Shown: in pieces, positions 26,118 to 38,100 of the stretch
How positions within the stretch are numbered: the stretch's first letter is position 1
Layout: each line of letters starts with the position of its first letter
Assembly (NCBI GenBank): GCA_964059195.1
Contig: CAXKWD010000007.1
Coordinates: 150,709,769-150,773,768, forward strand
DNA: 64,000 nt
Reading direction: 5' to 3'
DNA from: Ectobius pallidus
Lineage: Eukaryota; Arthropoda; Insecta; Blattodea; Ectobiidae
The notes under the pieces: model-generated
Databases searched by the model: none
What the model was told of the DNA's origin: nothing
The model's input: only the letters and a program-made list of their open reading frames with translations
Position numbers and translations under genes: made by a program

Positions 26118-29100
26118 TGTTCATTTATTCTGGCAGAGCTAAAGCCATTTGGCCTTCTCTTCCGCTCTACCAGTAAAAAAAACTACATTACTATTACATA
26201 ACACAAATACATAATATTACAGATAATTAATTAATACTTAATACTTAAATACCAAGAACTAAACATAGTTATAATTTATAAACTAGAGTGCTATAAAACA
26301 TTAAATTACAAAAGAAAATTACAAAATTAAATTACAAAATATAAAAATACTAAAGAAAATAATTAGGATTATAGCCTAAGATATTTAAAATTATACTAAC
26401 TAATACTAAAGAGAAAAACGTCTAGTTACAAGAAGTTAGGCTACGGGTTACAAATATCAAAAAGAGCTCCAATTAAGATTTCTAGTTACTACGATGAAAA
26501 ACAAAACTAAATTACATGGTTTAAAATTAATATGTTAACTTCTCTCTGAAATTTACCAAGAGTTCGACAGCCTCTGACCGTGTGGGGGATGGCATTCCAT
26601 TGGCGAGCTACTGATACAGAGAATGAGGATGAATAGGATGAAGAGCGATGGAGAGGAATAGAGAGTACATGACTATGTTCTGATCTTGTATTTAGGGTGT
26701 GATGAGAAGACAGGTTAAGGAAGCGGCTAGATAAATATGATGGTGATGAAGTATGAAGAATTTTGAAGAGGAGACAAAGACAGTGAAACCTTCTTCGGTC
26801 ATTCAGTCGGAGCCATGACAACATTTCGAAGGAAGGCGATACATGATCGAACAGACCTACATTACAAATGAATCGTACGCACATATTATGAACACGTTGC
26901 AACCTTTGGGATAAGTTAGAGCTCAAGTCCGTAAACAGAACATCACAGTAATCGAAGTGGGGCATGACCAGGGTTTGTGTTAGAGTCTTTTTTACAGCAA
27001 TAGGTAAGGGCATATTTAATCTTTTAAACATATGAATTAACGAGAAACTATGTCCTTGTGCCTTACGCCCTTATGGAACTATGCCCTTCAGTTATAAGTA
27101 ATAACGGTAAATTTATTGGTAATTATTTTTTAATTTTGTGTCTTTTTTTTTCAATATTTTTAGATCATAAATGCCTTGCCCTACTCATAGCTAACCGAGA
27201 AGGAAGAGAACTGCTACATGTGAAAACGTTGGATGTTGTAATAACTAAAATGCTGAATGGAATTTGATAGTAATTAAATATTGGTTTGTACGTATTGAGC
27301 TTGTAATATAAACTGAGGATGGGGAAATTAATTTGTCTCTCTGTCATGTTCATGTTTGCAATATAATTATAATCGAATTATCACGAACAAACACCGAGCA
27401 GACAAAATTAATGTGTGTTCTGCCATTCCCAATCCCAAAAAAAAAATAGATAACGCTCAAATTTAACGAAACTAAATCTTTGCTTAACTAAACCTTTGGA
27501 TTACCTAATGGAACTTACCTCCTTTGAATTTAATGTATTACTTACTTGATGGCAATAGACAACTCCTAAGCAAACTAAAGGAATATTATCTATTTTGTGG
27601 ATCATTGCGCGCTTACCTGAGCCCGCCATTCAACCCTATTCTATGCTAACTCCAACCAACCATCCCTCGCAAATCCTACTTCCCTCAAATGTATCCTAAT
27701 ATTGTCCTTCCACCTACGTCTAGGTCTTCCAAGTGGTCTTTTCCCTTCGGGTCTCCCAGTCAATATTTTTTAGATATGGCTTTCCTCCCCCATGCACCCA
27801 ATATGTCCAGCCCATTTCATCCTCCTTGATTTAATTTCCCGTATTATATTCGATGAAGAGTACAGGTCATGAAGCTCGTCGTTATGCAGTTTTCTCCAGT
27901 TCCCATTTTCATCTCTTTCAGGCCCAAATATTTTCCTAAGCACCCTGTTTTCGAACACACGCAGATTATGTTCTTCCCGAAGAGAAAAGCGACCATGTCT
28001 CACAGCCATATGATACAACCGGCAGGATAATTGTATTTAATGTATTAGACATTATGATTATACATAAGAGTGCTTTAAAACATATTTCTACCCTCATAAC
28101 TAAAGCCCAGTTCAGGCACATATTTTGGTTAAAATGGACAAGCAAAAAAGGCACTTAAAATACCGAAAATGGGCAGTAATACCATTTGTAAAAAGGCATG
28201 TTTTATCAAAAGTCAAAACAGAGAGTAATCCCACTCTTCATTAATGAAAATATCTATCTAAGATAATTTATTTATCACATAGGCCTACAGTACTTAGCTT
28301 ACTTGATCACAAGCAATAAAAATGTATTTTTTCAAGGTGTCAATGCCATAGACAGAAAGTTTCTGTATAAGTATAAATCAATTTCATACAAAAATCTCAA
28401 TAACTTGACGTCACTGTTATACCAAAACCACGAATGTGCAAAAATTCAGATTTTGACTTCAGTGCATTGCTGCCATCTGTTTACATTAATCTTTGTTCTG
28501 TATGATCCATAAACTTTGTATTTTCTTTCCTTGATGAGTAATACAGTAGTCAGTTCCATTTCTATGAAAGTACAAGTTCTGCTTTATTTTTCATGGTACA
28601 AAAAGAAATATGACCCATTTGTGATTTTTTTCATTTTTGAACGTTCGTGGTTCTGGCATAACAGTGACGTTGAGTTTTAAAAATTCCAAGAATATCTGTA
28701 CCTCAGAGCCAAACGAGCGTAACTGCCAAAAACTAAATTTTACAGGAGGAGCGAAAAACAAAATTATGAACAATAAAGGGGAATGGAGTTACTACTATTT
28801 GGCTCTCAATATCTTGGTTTCTAATGAAATTATGGATTTAATATTAATTGGTTCTATAGAGGTTAAGAAGTTAGTAAAGAATATGAAAAAAAAAAACAAA
28901 AAAATATGAAATTTGGAGTTACGTTCCTTTGGCTCTGAGGTTTTTAATCTCCCTGCGCTTCTAATAATAAAGAGAAAAAGATAGAGTATTATTGCTCAAT
29001 TCTTCTTATTGCTATTGTTTCAGCCCGAGATGACAGGAGCCCTGGACGTGGACTGGGAAAACCCCCGAACAACCAGGTGCCCCTCCGGAAGACGTCTGGG

Positions 29101-32100
29101 GTGAGTGAATATAATAATTTCACTGTAATTCACTTTAGCTTCGTCTAATGAATCTGTGCGAAATTCAAGTAACAGAATTAAAATTGCGAGTCAGGGTTTT
29201 CAGAACTTACGTCAGCAATATAAAGAATCCGAGGAAAGGTTTGTCCAGCGGCGAGAAGATACAGATTGTAAATACAGTAGAGCCTCGGTAATTCGAGCCC
29301 CGGTATTTCGAGGTTCCGTGTAATTCGAGCTGGTCTTAAGAAAATTAAAATTGTCCATAAAACTAGAGTAAAATCCCGTTTTTATACGGTGTCCGCAAGT
29401 AAGTTTTACGCACTTCCGAATGTGTTACATTTTGAGCTTTCTTTCAATTTTTCCATGTACAAAAATGCAGGTAAAACTGTCCCACTTAGGGTTTTTGTTC
29501 ATAATAAACAGAAATGACCTTGGCTTCAGACTGTTAATGATAGCTTACCCGTTCCACTCCATTAAGGGTCAGACAAATGACTTAATCCTTAAAGGATGCC
29601 GATGTAGCAAATTGGAAATGTTTGACAATATATACATACAGGCGTAACACAGGTATGTAGGCCTACTATATTGTTTATTTATTTATTATTTAAACCATTA
29701 TTGTGCTCATTAAACATTTATTTGCGATTTACCCATTGATTTAGTGAAATTTCCGTATAATCCGAGTTTTTTGTAATTCGAGGTAGCCTCAGCCCCAATT
29801 AGCTCGAATTATCGGGGTTCTACTGTATACACAAAATAATGGGAATCGAGCCCGGGACCCTTCACGCTTAAGCTAAAAAAAAGAAAGCTCAATTGACTTT
29901 ACTCTTTGTAATGGACTAAATAATCTCAAAAACGAACTATAATGGACTGTACTTTGTATTTTCACATTTAGTTGTTTACTTTTGCTCCGTACACATCTTT
30001 AAGAAATTAAAACGTTCACATTGAATATTGGCAGTGTTTTGAAGTTTATTCCAATTTAAATATTTTTTGCACTCCTTAGCTAGTAAGTGGTACTTACGAA
30101 CGTTGTTTACATGGCTCGTAAGTTGACATTCCCACACAGTATTGTTGCTAAGGCCGGTTGCGATGCGGTTAAATTACTTACGGTCCAAGCGCTACGTCAT
30201 AATTCATTACGATACACTTCATAATACAAGCCTTTATGGGCACGGCCCCCAGGACAAATATTCGGTTCCCATAACAACAAACACATGCGAATCACTTTCT
30301 GAAATAAACATCTATTTTGAAGAATGTATTTACATAATATTTTCAGGTAATATCACAATTAATATAATTAAATTGATATAAATAATCATCGTGCAAAAAA
30401 TAGCATGCAACACACGGGCCGTAAAGGCATTTACGGGTCTCGAAAACTTAAAAACCCTCGGCTGCGCCTCGGGTTTTCAATCTGTTTCCTCGTCCCGTAA
30501 ACGTGCCTTACGGCACTTGTATCGCAATATACTGTATTATAATTGTTCTACACATTATTCTACCCCTATTACTAGTTCCTAATTCGTATATTGTCGTTCC
30601 ACTGGCTGAATTCAGCGGGACTCCAAGTACTTTTTTAAAGAATTGAAGGTACTTATAACGAAATAATCATTAAAAAATAAAACATAAATTTGATAGCTCC
30701 TTCTTAGACAGCTTGGCAAAATGCTCCTTCACATGTTGATGGCATTTTCTAAAAAGCTTTGCAAAGCGAGAAAGTCAGTGAAAAAAGGACTTATGCATTT
30801 CTTTGTGCTGCTACTTACAGCGATTTCTTTTCCATGTAATTTCACTCTCTTTCTCTCTTCTTTGTCCACTCTTGTGAAGAGACTCCTTTCAAACACTGCT
30901 TGTGTGAGATGCCCTTTCACTGCCCTGTTCACGCGTCCCAAGAGAAAGCATGACAAATGGAGCATCAACATTTGTTTTCAGTTCATTCACATCTAGAATG
31001 CCCTAGTAAGTGCTTCCCATTTCATGAAGTGTGTTATTTTCTCACAAAGTTTCTGTTACGACTTTAAATTTCGGTGGGGTAAATATCAGCAGACGTGATC
31101 ACATTAATATTGTTTTTTTTTTAATTACATCAATACATAGATAATAGGGGTTAAGGCGCTGCGCTACAAACCGGAAGGTCGCGGGTTCGATTCCCGATGA
31201 GGTCGTTGGAGTTTTTCAATTGGCCTAATCCTTCTGGTGGCACTATGGCCCTGGGGTTGACTCAGCCTCTAACAGAAATGAGTACCAGGAGCACTCCTGG
31301 GGGTAAAGGCGGCCGATGCGTAAGGCTGACAACCTTACCACCTTCACGTGCCGAATCTCCAAAATCTGGGAGCCTCAACCTCCTGGAACCCTCTGGGCCT
31401 CCATGGCCTGTATAGGGATCACTTTATCTTTTTACATAAATAATACGAGGCGCGTCCATAAAGTAAGCTTCCCTGGGACCGTTTACAGAAACAAAACACA
31501 ATTTCATGGAAATATTTATTGCAATATATGAATCGGTTATTTATGAAAGGGCTCTTGTCACGAAAAGTAAAATGTTGGGGAATTAAAAAAAACTGTTTAT
31601 TTTCCAACTATTAATAAATACGAAAGATTTTTTTATTCTAGTTATTTTGATTCTACTAACCACTAATAATAACGATGACTAAAAACAATTATGTTGTTTA
31701 TGTTGCATGATAGGGCATATCAAAGTTGTCTGACAAGAGTCCTTTCATAAACAAAGGGCTGACAAGCGCCCATTCATAGAGACAAAAGTAAAAACAAACA
31801 ATGCAATGAATGAGACTTTACGAAGGCTACTTATTTTACATTAAACATTGTATACACAAATGAGATTGGCTATAACAGACACATGAAAATGGGTTTTTAA
31901 CAAACACACACTTTACAGTAAAGTCTCATATCATTACATTTCACAGTTCTTTTTCAACTGTAGGCCACTGAATCACCTCGTCATAAAGGAAACCATGTTC
32001 CTCAGGGACGAACTGAACAAGCTTCTTTATATCATCCATTTTCGTTTTAGGAATAGATATTTTTTCTGCGTATGCTTTGTGTATGGGTAGAGAAATGCTT

Positions 32101-35100
32101 GATTGTGTCGGGATAGCTAGTTTGAATGTGTTGTAGAGGAGTCCACCAATAAAAGATAATACTGTTACTTTTCCTTTACTTGATTGCTGGAACGAGAATT
32201 CATGGTAGTTAGAAATAGTAAAATATTATCTTTTTCCCTTCTTTTCAGATTTGGCTTCTTCGGAAACAGTACATTTTTTATAGAACTGAGGCCACCATTT
32301 TTTGAAAATCCAAAATATTTCCTGTTTCTATTAAATCAACAGTAAACTTTCCCTGTACTGAAGACATTAATATAATTTCACATACGTCTTTTATTGTGTA
32401 ATATCGGTCACATTTCCTTAATTTTGTTTTGACAAGGCCAAAGACTCTGTCACAGGCCAGATAAGAGTGGCCCCTTATGGGCAGTCTGTATACAATCTTT
32501 TTGAATCGTCCACTGTCTGTAAGAGAAAGTAGGAACCTAATCAACAATACCAATAACAATGACAAGTGAACAGAGACAGCTGGTTACCAGACCACTGCTG
32601 CTAACCATGCTTTATTTAAGAAAGGGCTCTTGTCATTGACATGAGCCGTTTCATAACTAAACACAGACTTGCAATGGCTGTATCTTGCAAAGTATTGGTG
32701 CGACAAGAGATCTTTCATAAGTAAACGATGCGTGGATGTTGGCACAATCCATTTTCATGATAAACTCGTTTTTCAAAAAAACATGACATGAGCCCTTTCA
32801 TAAATAACCGATTCATATACATCAAGTGTTCAGCTATTTTTCAACATATTCACCACCGGAATTGAGACATATGCCATACCGTGTGACCAACTTTTTAATG
32901 CTTGTTTCGTACAAGTCTGCCGCCTGGGATTTGAAGCGCTGTGTAACAACCAACTCTGCCTCTTTCATTCCTTGTCATATCCAGAGGTGTAGGAAGAGGT
33001 GAAAATCACTGGGAAAGAGATTCGGACTGTAGAGTGGATTTTTAAACACTTCCCAGCGAGTCTCCCATAGAAGTTCGGCGAAGAAGAGTTTGAACATCCA
33101 CCCTACAGCCAGGACCTCGCTCCCAGTGATATCCATCTTTTCCTACACCTCAAGAAATGACAGAAAGAGGAAATAGTTGTCACACTGTGGTTCAAATCGC
33201 AAGCAGCAGACTTGAACGGCACAGGTATTTAAACGTTGGTCCTACAGTACAACAAACATTGTCAATTCCGGTGGCGAATTTGTTAAAAATTGCTGAACAC
33301 TTGCTGTATATGTTGCAATGAATATTTCCATGAAATTGTGTTTTGTTTCTGTAAAAGGTCTCGCCTCATATGTAAGGTCCTGAAACCCCAAAAAGAGTAG
33401 GAGCTCGTGCTCGGGGGCAGTTCCATGTTTAGCCTATATTTACATGTTTTACATTATTGAAATATAATCTTAACCTAAAATTACGTGAAAACTAAATAGA
33501 TAAAATATTATTAAATAGTATAGGGGAAAAGACAAAAGCTGAGAGTAAAGGCATGACTCAAGTGATGTAAAAATAATTATAATAATGAAAAGTAAATTAA
33601 CATGATAGTAGTAAGTACCAAAAGGTAAACCTATTTTAAAAAGGATGAAAATCTAAGTTATATGACTTTTTTTGAAATTTTAGTTTCAAAGACACCATAA
33701 CTACATTTGGCTAAAACTGGATGTAATGTGATTTTAGAATTATACAGTCGAGAACCGAAACTAGAGCTATGTGATAGACCAGCAGAAGTGAAACATTTGG
33801 GTCCTACTAATGTACTAGTTTTATTTCGTCTTTGCTATGTTCATGTGGAACAGTTAGGAATTATGTTTTATTTTTATGGTAGAATTTTATTAAGGACTAT
33901 CTATAGATTTGGTCACTAAAATCGGAATAGATTAGTTCAGTTGGGTAGTCCAGCCGTTTTTTTAAACATATTTTGATTATGCGCTTTTGTAATAAAATTA
34001 ATGGAGTAATAACAGTATTATTAATGCTTCCCCATCCAATAATACCATACTGAATAACAGATTCGACTAGGGCTAAATAAAGTGTTAATGGCCACACAGT
34101 TTCGGAGATTTACAAATTTATATATTGTTTTTCGAATTTTATTACATATATATGAAATATGTTTATCCCATTTCAAGTGCTGATGAATAACAATCCCCAA
34201 ATATTTCACTTCTGTAGATTCTGAGAAGGATATTTACAAACCAGAAGGTCTCCACATTCCGAGTTAATGGATTTTTTATTTTAAATGTTCAAGTGTTTAT
34301 AGTTGTTTTAATTGTTGAATTGTTACTTTTTATACCTGTGCCAAGGATTGGCAAAGTATTACGTCAGACTTGAGGCTTTCTCGGCGTTGATTACTAATGA
34401 TGGTTTCACGGGCAATAAACCGAGTAAAAGGATATATTGCATCCAAGCTTTCGGTTGCTGACATCTCTGCGGGCTTCCTCAGGGAATGAGTGTAGAAAAA
34501 GGGAAGCGAGAGCTTATATATTATTTTTTTTTAGTGAAAATTAAATTCTGTGATTGGAGGAAATGGGTTGGAGTGTATCGGCCAATCAGAATGCAAGAAT
34601 TTTGTTTATTGTAAAAACATTGAAGATGCAATCGGTCCAATCGGTGGGAGAAAAATAAAGGTTAATAATATGGGCCAAAGCAAAGAGGTTTGGGGGGATG
34701 CAATATATCCTTTTACTCGGCTTATAGGCCGTGAAACCATCATTAGTAGGCAAAGTATTGTTTAGAAGCTGAAATTTTATGTCGATTTTCCAGAATTAAC
34801 ACCCCCTGAATATAACAATACATTTTTCGTGTGTGGGGTCGACTTAACGTTTTCACTGCTATTGACGTATAAATTCATCACTTCGAAAACTATATCAAAG
34901 CAGAGATATAAGATTTATAGAGCAATACAATAATGTAAAATTTTAGGATTTTTATCCTTGTGTTATGATTGTAATCCGTAGAAACCAACTATTCTACTGA
35001 AATTTTTTTTCCACTGAGTTCAAACTGAGATCTCACTGATGATTTCACTCGATGATTGCTTATAACATTGTATAACTTCTACCTTGTAAAAGCCAATTTC

Positions 35101-38100
35101 ACTGAAGTCCTGTTTTTCTTTCGGTATAGTTTATGTAATTGTATTTTTAATATAAAAAATAGTTATTACTAAGTCTACGTCAGGGTTGCCATACGTACGA
35201 CTATAGTCGTACACACACGACTATTTCATAGATTTGTACGACCAATGTTGAGTCGTACGACTATTTTTAACATAGCGTTTTATATTTTTGTAATCAATCT
35301 ACTGACAAATTTAAAATTTTGATATTTGTTTTCTCATGGTTTTTATTGTAAGCATGTTACTAAAACCAACATGATTGGAAATAATTACAACATTGTGACA
35401 ACTATCGTTTACTTAATTTTATTGTATTTAATCAAATTTAGCACCGCGGAGGATATTGAAACACGCCTAGTCATTTACAAATAAGATGATTTATTAACAA
35501 TTACATGAAATACAGTATTTAAGGTGCATATTATTTATTATTTATTATTATATGATTATTTATTATTATTGTTGTTATGTTTATTATTATTATTATTTTT
35601 ATTATTATTATTAAAGCAATACATTCATTACACTGAAAAATCACAAAATATACGACAGTTTTAACTAACATAGGCTACGACTATTTTCGGATATTGGTAC
35701 GACTGTTCTTCGTTTCTGATCTGGCAACCCTGGCCTATGTATTTGTACATAGCCTATATTTTTACTTCCTCTGCCCGTACCATAGGTACTATAGGTAGAG
35801 GAAGTATTGTTTTCGATCCCAAAATTCGAAGTTGAGTTTTTGGCATATATACACGTTTCAAGGCCCCCTGATTCCAAAAATACTATTTTTGGAAACATGT
35901 CTGTGTGTGTGTCTGTGTGTGTGTCTGTCTGTCTGTGTGGAAGTTTGTGAACAGGCTAGCTTCGAAACGGAGAATCGTATGAATACAAAATTTCGTATTT
36001 GGGTCAGGTACCTTCTGAAGATGTGATTCGTAGATTGGCGACAAATTTCCCTTATTTTTAAGGATACTTTACATGAAGAAATTTTCGTTTTTCGCGATTT
36101 TCTCGAAAACGGGTCTAACGATTTTCTTTAAATTTTGCACATGGGTTGCTTATACTAAGAGCTAAAACTTTTATTAGAAACATTTTTTTCGAGAAAATTC
36201 TCTGAGGGTAGTTACAAGCCACCCACTGTTCACCCACTGTTTGTAGAAAGTTTGTCTTACGTGATGAACAACTGAATTCGCGCTCTTTCACGGCCTCTTA
36301 TTCTATATAAGAATGTGAAGTGAGAAAGATGTGTTGTTGGCCATGCATAGAGTAAAGATGTATCTGAGGGAAATATTCGATAAATTTCGGAAATTATATT
36401 TTACGGCAGAAAGTTCAATAAACGTCTGCAGTCATTTGTTCTTTTTTTTTAAGTTTGTTATATAGACTGCGCTTTTAGTCGCATCATTGAAAGAAGAGGT
36501 ATTTATAGGATAATCAGCGTAAAATTGTGTCTTGCGATTCTGTACAAGGATATGTGAATACTGCTAACTTTTATTTGGGCAGAGGAAGTTATGTGACTTT
36601 CACATCAGATTTTTTTTATTTTATACCAACACAGACAATTTACAGTACCATATCTTTCAGTTGCTCTTCTACATAACTAGTTTAGTAACACCTTTCTGTC
36701 CCCTATGTTGCCTTTTTACTACCTCTGCCCATACCATAGGTACTATATGTAAAGGAAAAGTTTTGAGGTGCCCTAAATCCAAAATACTATTTTCAGAAAC
36801 TTGTGTGTGTGTGTCTGTGAACAGCCTAGCTCCAGAAACAAAATTTTGTATTTGGGTTAGGTACCTTCTAGGGATGTTGCAATAAGATTGGCGACAATTT
36901 TCTCTTAGCATTAATGAATTTCATCTTTGCCAACGAGGGGTTAATATCAGCTAAAATGTGAAAAATCCATTTTATACCCCCGTTAATATAGTTGATCTGA
37001 GTTCAACCTGAGAAGTCTAGGCCTAGGAAAGAATAAAATAATCAGATAATAAAATTATTTTTCAGAGAATTACATTAAAAAATTTTACTGGTATGAAAAA
37101 AGTAGCGTGTACATAAATCTTGTATTTGGATTACATGCATAAAATACACCTTATAATTGTAAAGGAAGTGTAGCTTGAAACCAAGTTCACTTGAAAATAC
37201 TAAAATTTTATTGTACACTGACCTGCAGATAAATTTAATATTTTAAAGAGTATTGTTAAATGTAAGCTTAAGATATTCTGTGTCAATTAAAACTTAAGAG
37301 TTAAATACAAAGAATTGTAAATTAGTAAAACAACTTCTATATATATACAAAAATTAAAAGATGTAAGGTCACAATACAATGAAATGTGACTTTCTCCTTT
37401 TGTACGGTTTTGTTTAATTTTGTATATGGGTTGTATATACTAAAAGCTAAAACATTTATTTAAAACATTTTTTTCGAAAAAATTATCTGAAGGATAGTTA
37501 CAAACCATCTACTGTTTGTACGAGGGGTATTCCGAAAGTAAGTTTCGTCAGTTTGTCACACGGACACTTTATTGACCCAAAAGCAATACAGCATGGCAGC
37601 ATGACCTATACACCGTGCACTATTTTTCGACATAGTCGCCAGCGACATTGAGACATTTGTCGTAGCGTGCGATCAGTTTGAAGAACCCACTGTGGTAAAA
37701 CTCTGTGCCCTGCGATGCAAGGAATTGGCGCACAGCCTGCTCCACCTCAGCTTCCTGACATTACTAAAGGCTCCATACAGACCATTTTGAGTGACAAATT
37801 GATGTTCCATAAGGTTTGTGCGAGATGGGTTCGTGGAGGCCGCACTTTGCGGGGACGGAAATCGGGAGATCAATTTCAAACAGCTCTATCTCGGACAATA
37901 AAAGGTTCAGCGGCTGCAGCAATGGCTCGTTTGAAAGAGGGGAGATTGCGGTACATGGCAGTGGCGCCAAATCTCTCGTGCCATCGTGAGCGGTACACTA
38001 ATACCCGCGGGCACGCCAGTCTGCTGCGACTCGCTCTTCTACGGCGCAGTGCGCCTGCGTCATGCCTCCTCCGCTGACGCCACTTCCGTCGTGGAACCAG

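Larger units (their letters stand above)
24534..27092. mobile_element. Large TIR element containing two nested insertions
   Basis: GAAGGGCCTAGTTCCATAAG (then GGCGTAAGGCACAA) at 24534-24567 is inverted at 27059-27092. A partial third motif (TTCCATACAGGCGTAAGGCA) is at 24711-24730. A mariner-type element (25063-25882) and a LINE (26077-27043) sit inside. Without them about 770 bp of non-coding sequence remains. No clear target duplication. Confidence 0.6.
31446..33368. mobile_element. Mariner foldback split by another transposon
   Basis: The left arm (31446-31529 and 32819-33000) and right arm (about 33170-33368) are inverted copies ending CGAGGCG / CGCCTCA with TA outside. The left arm on the - strand encodes FKSQAADLYETSIKKLV and GGEYVEK then stop; the right arm encodes the same region on + in decayed form. 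Both ends are therefore transposon 3' ends. The intruder is 31530-32814. Confidence 0.75.

Noticed and set aside
27163..27269. Possible exon reading HKCLALLIANREGREL after TTTTTAG
   Set aside because: No partner exon in phase and no similarity to the RhoGEF or to a known family; the frame ends in a stop 107 bases on.
30721..30996. Overlapping open frames on both strands
   Set aside because: No recognisable product, no start context and mirror-image open frames; likely chance.
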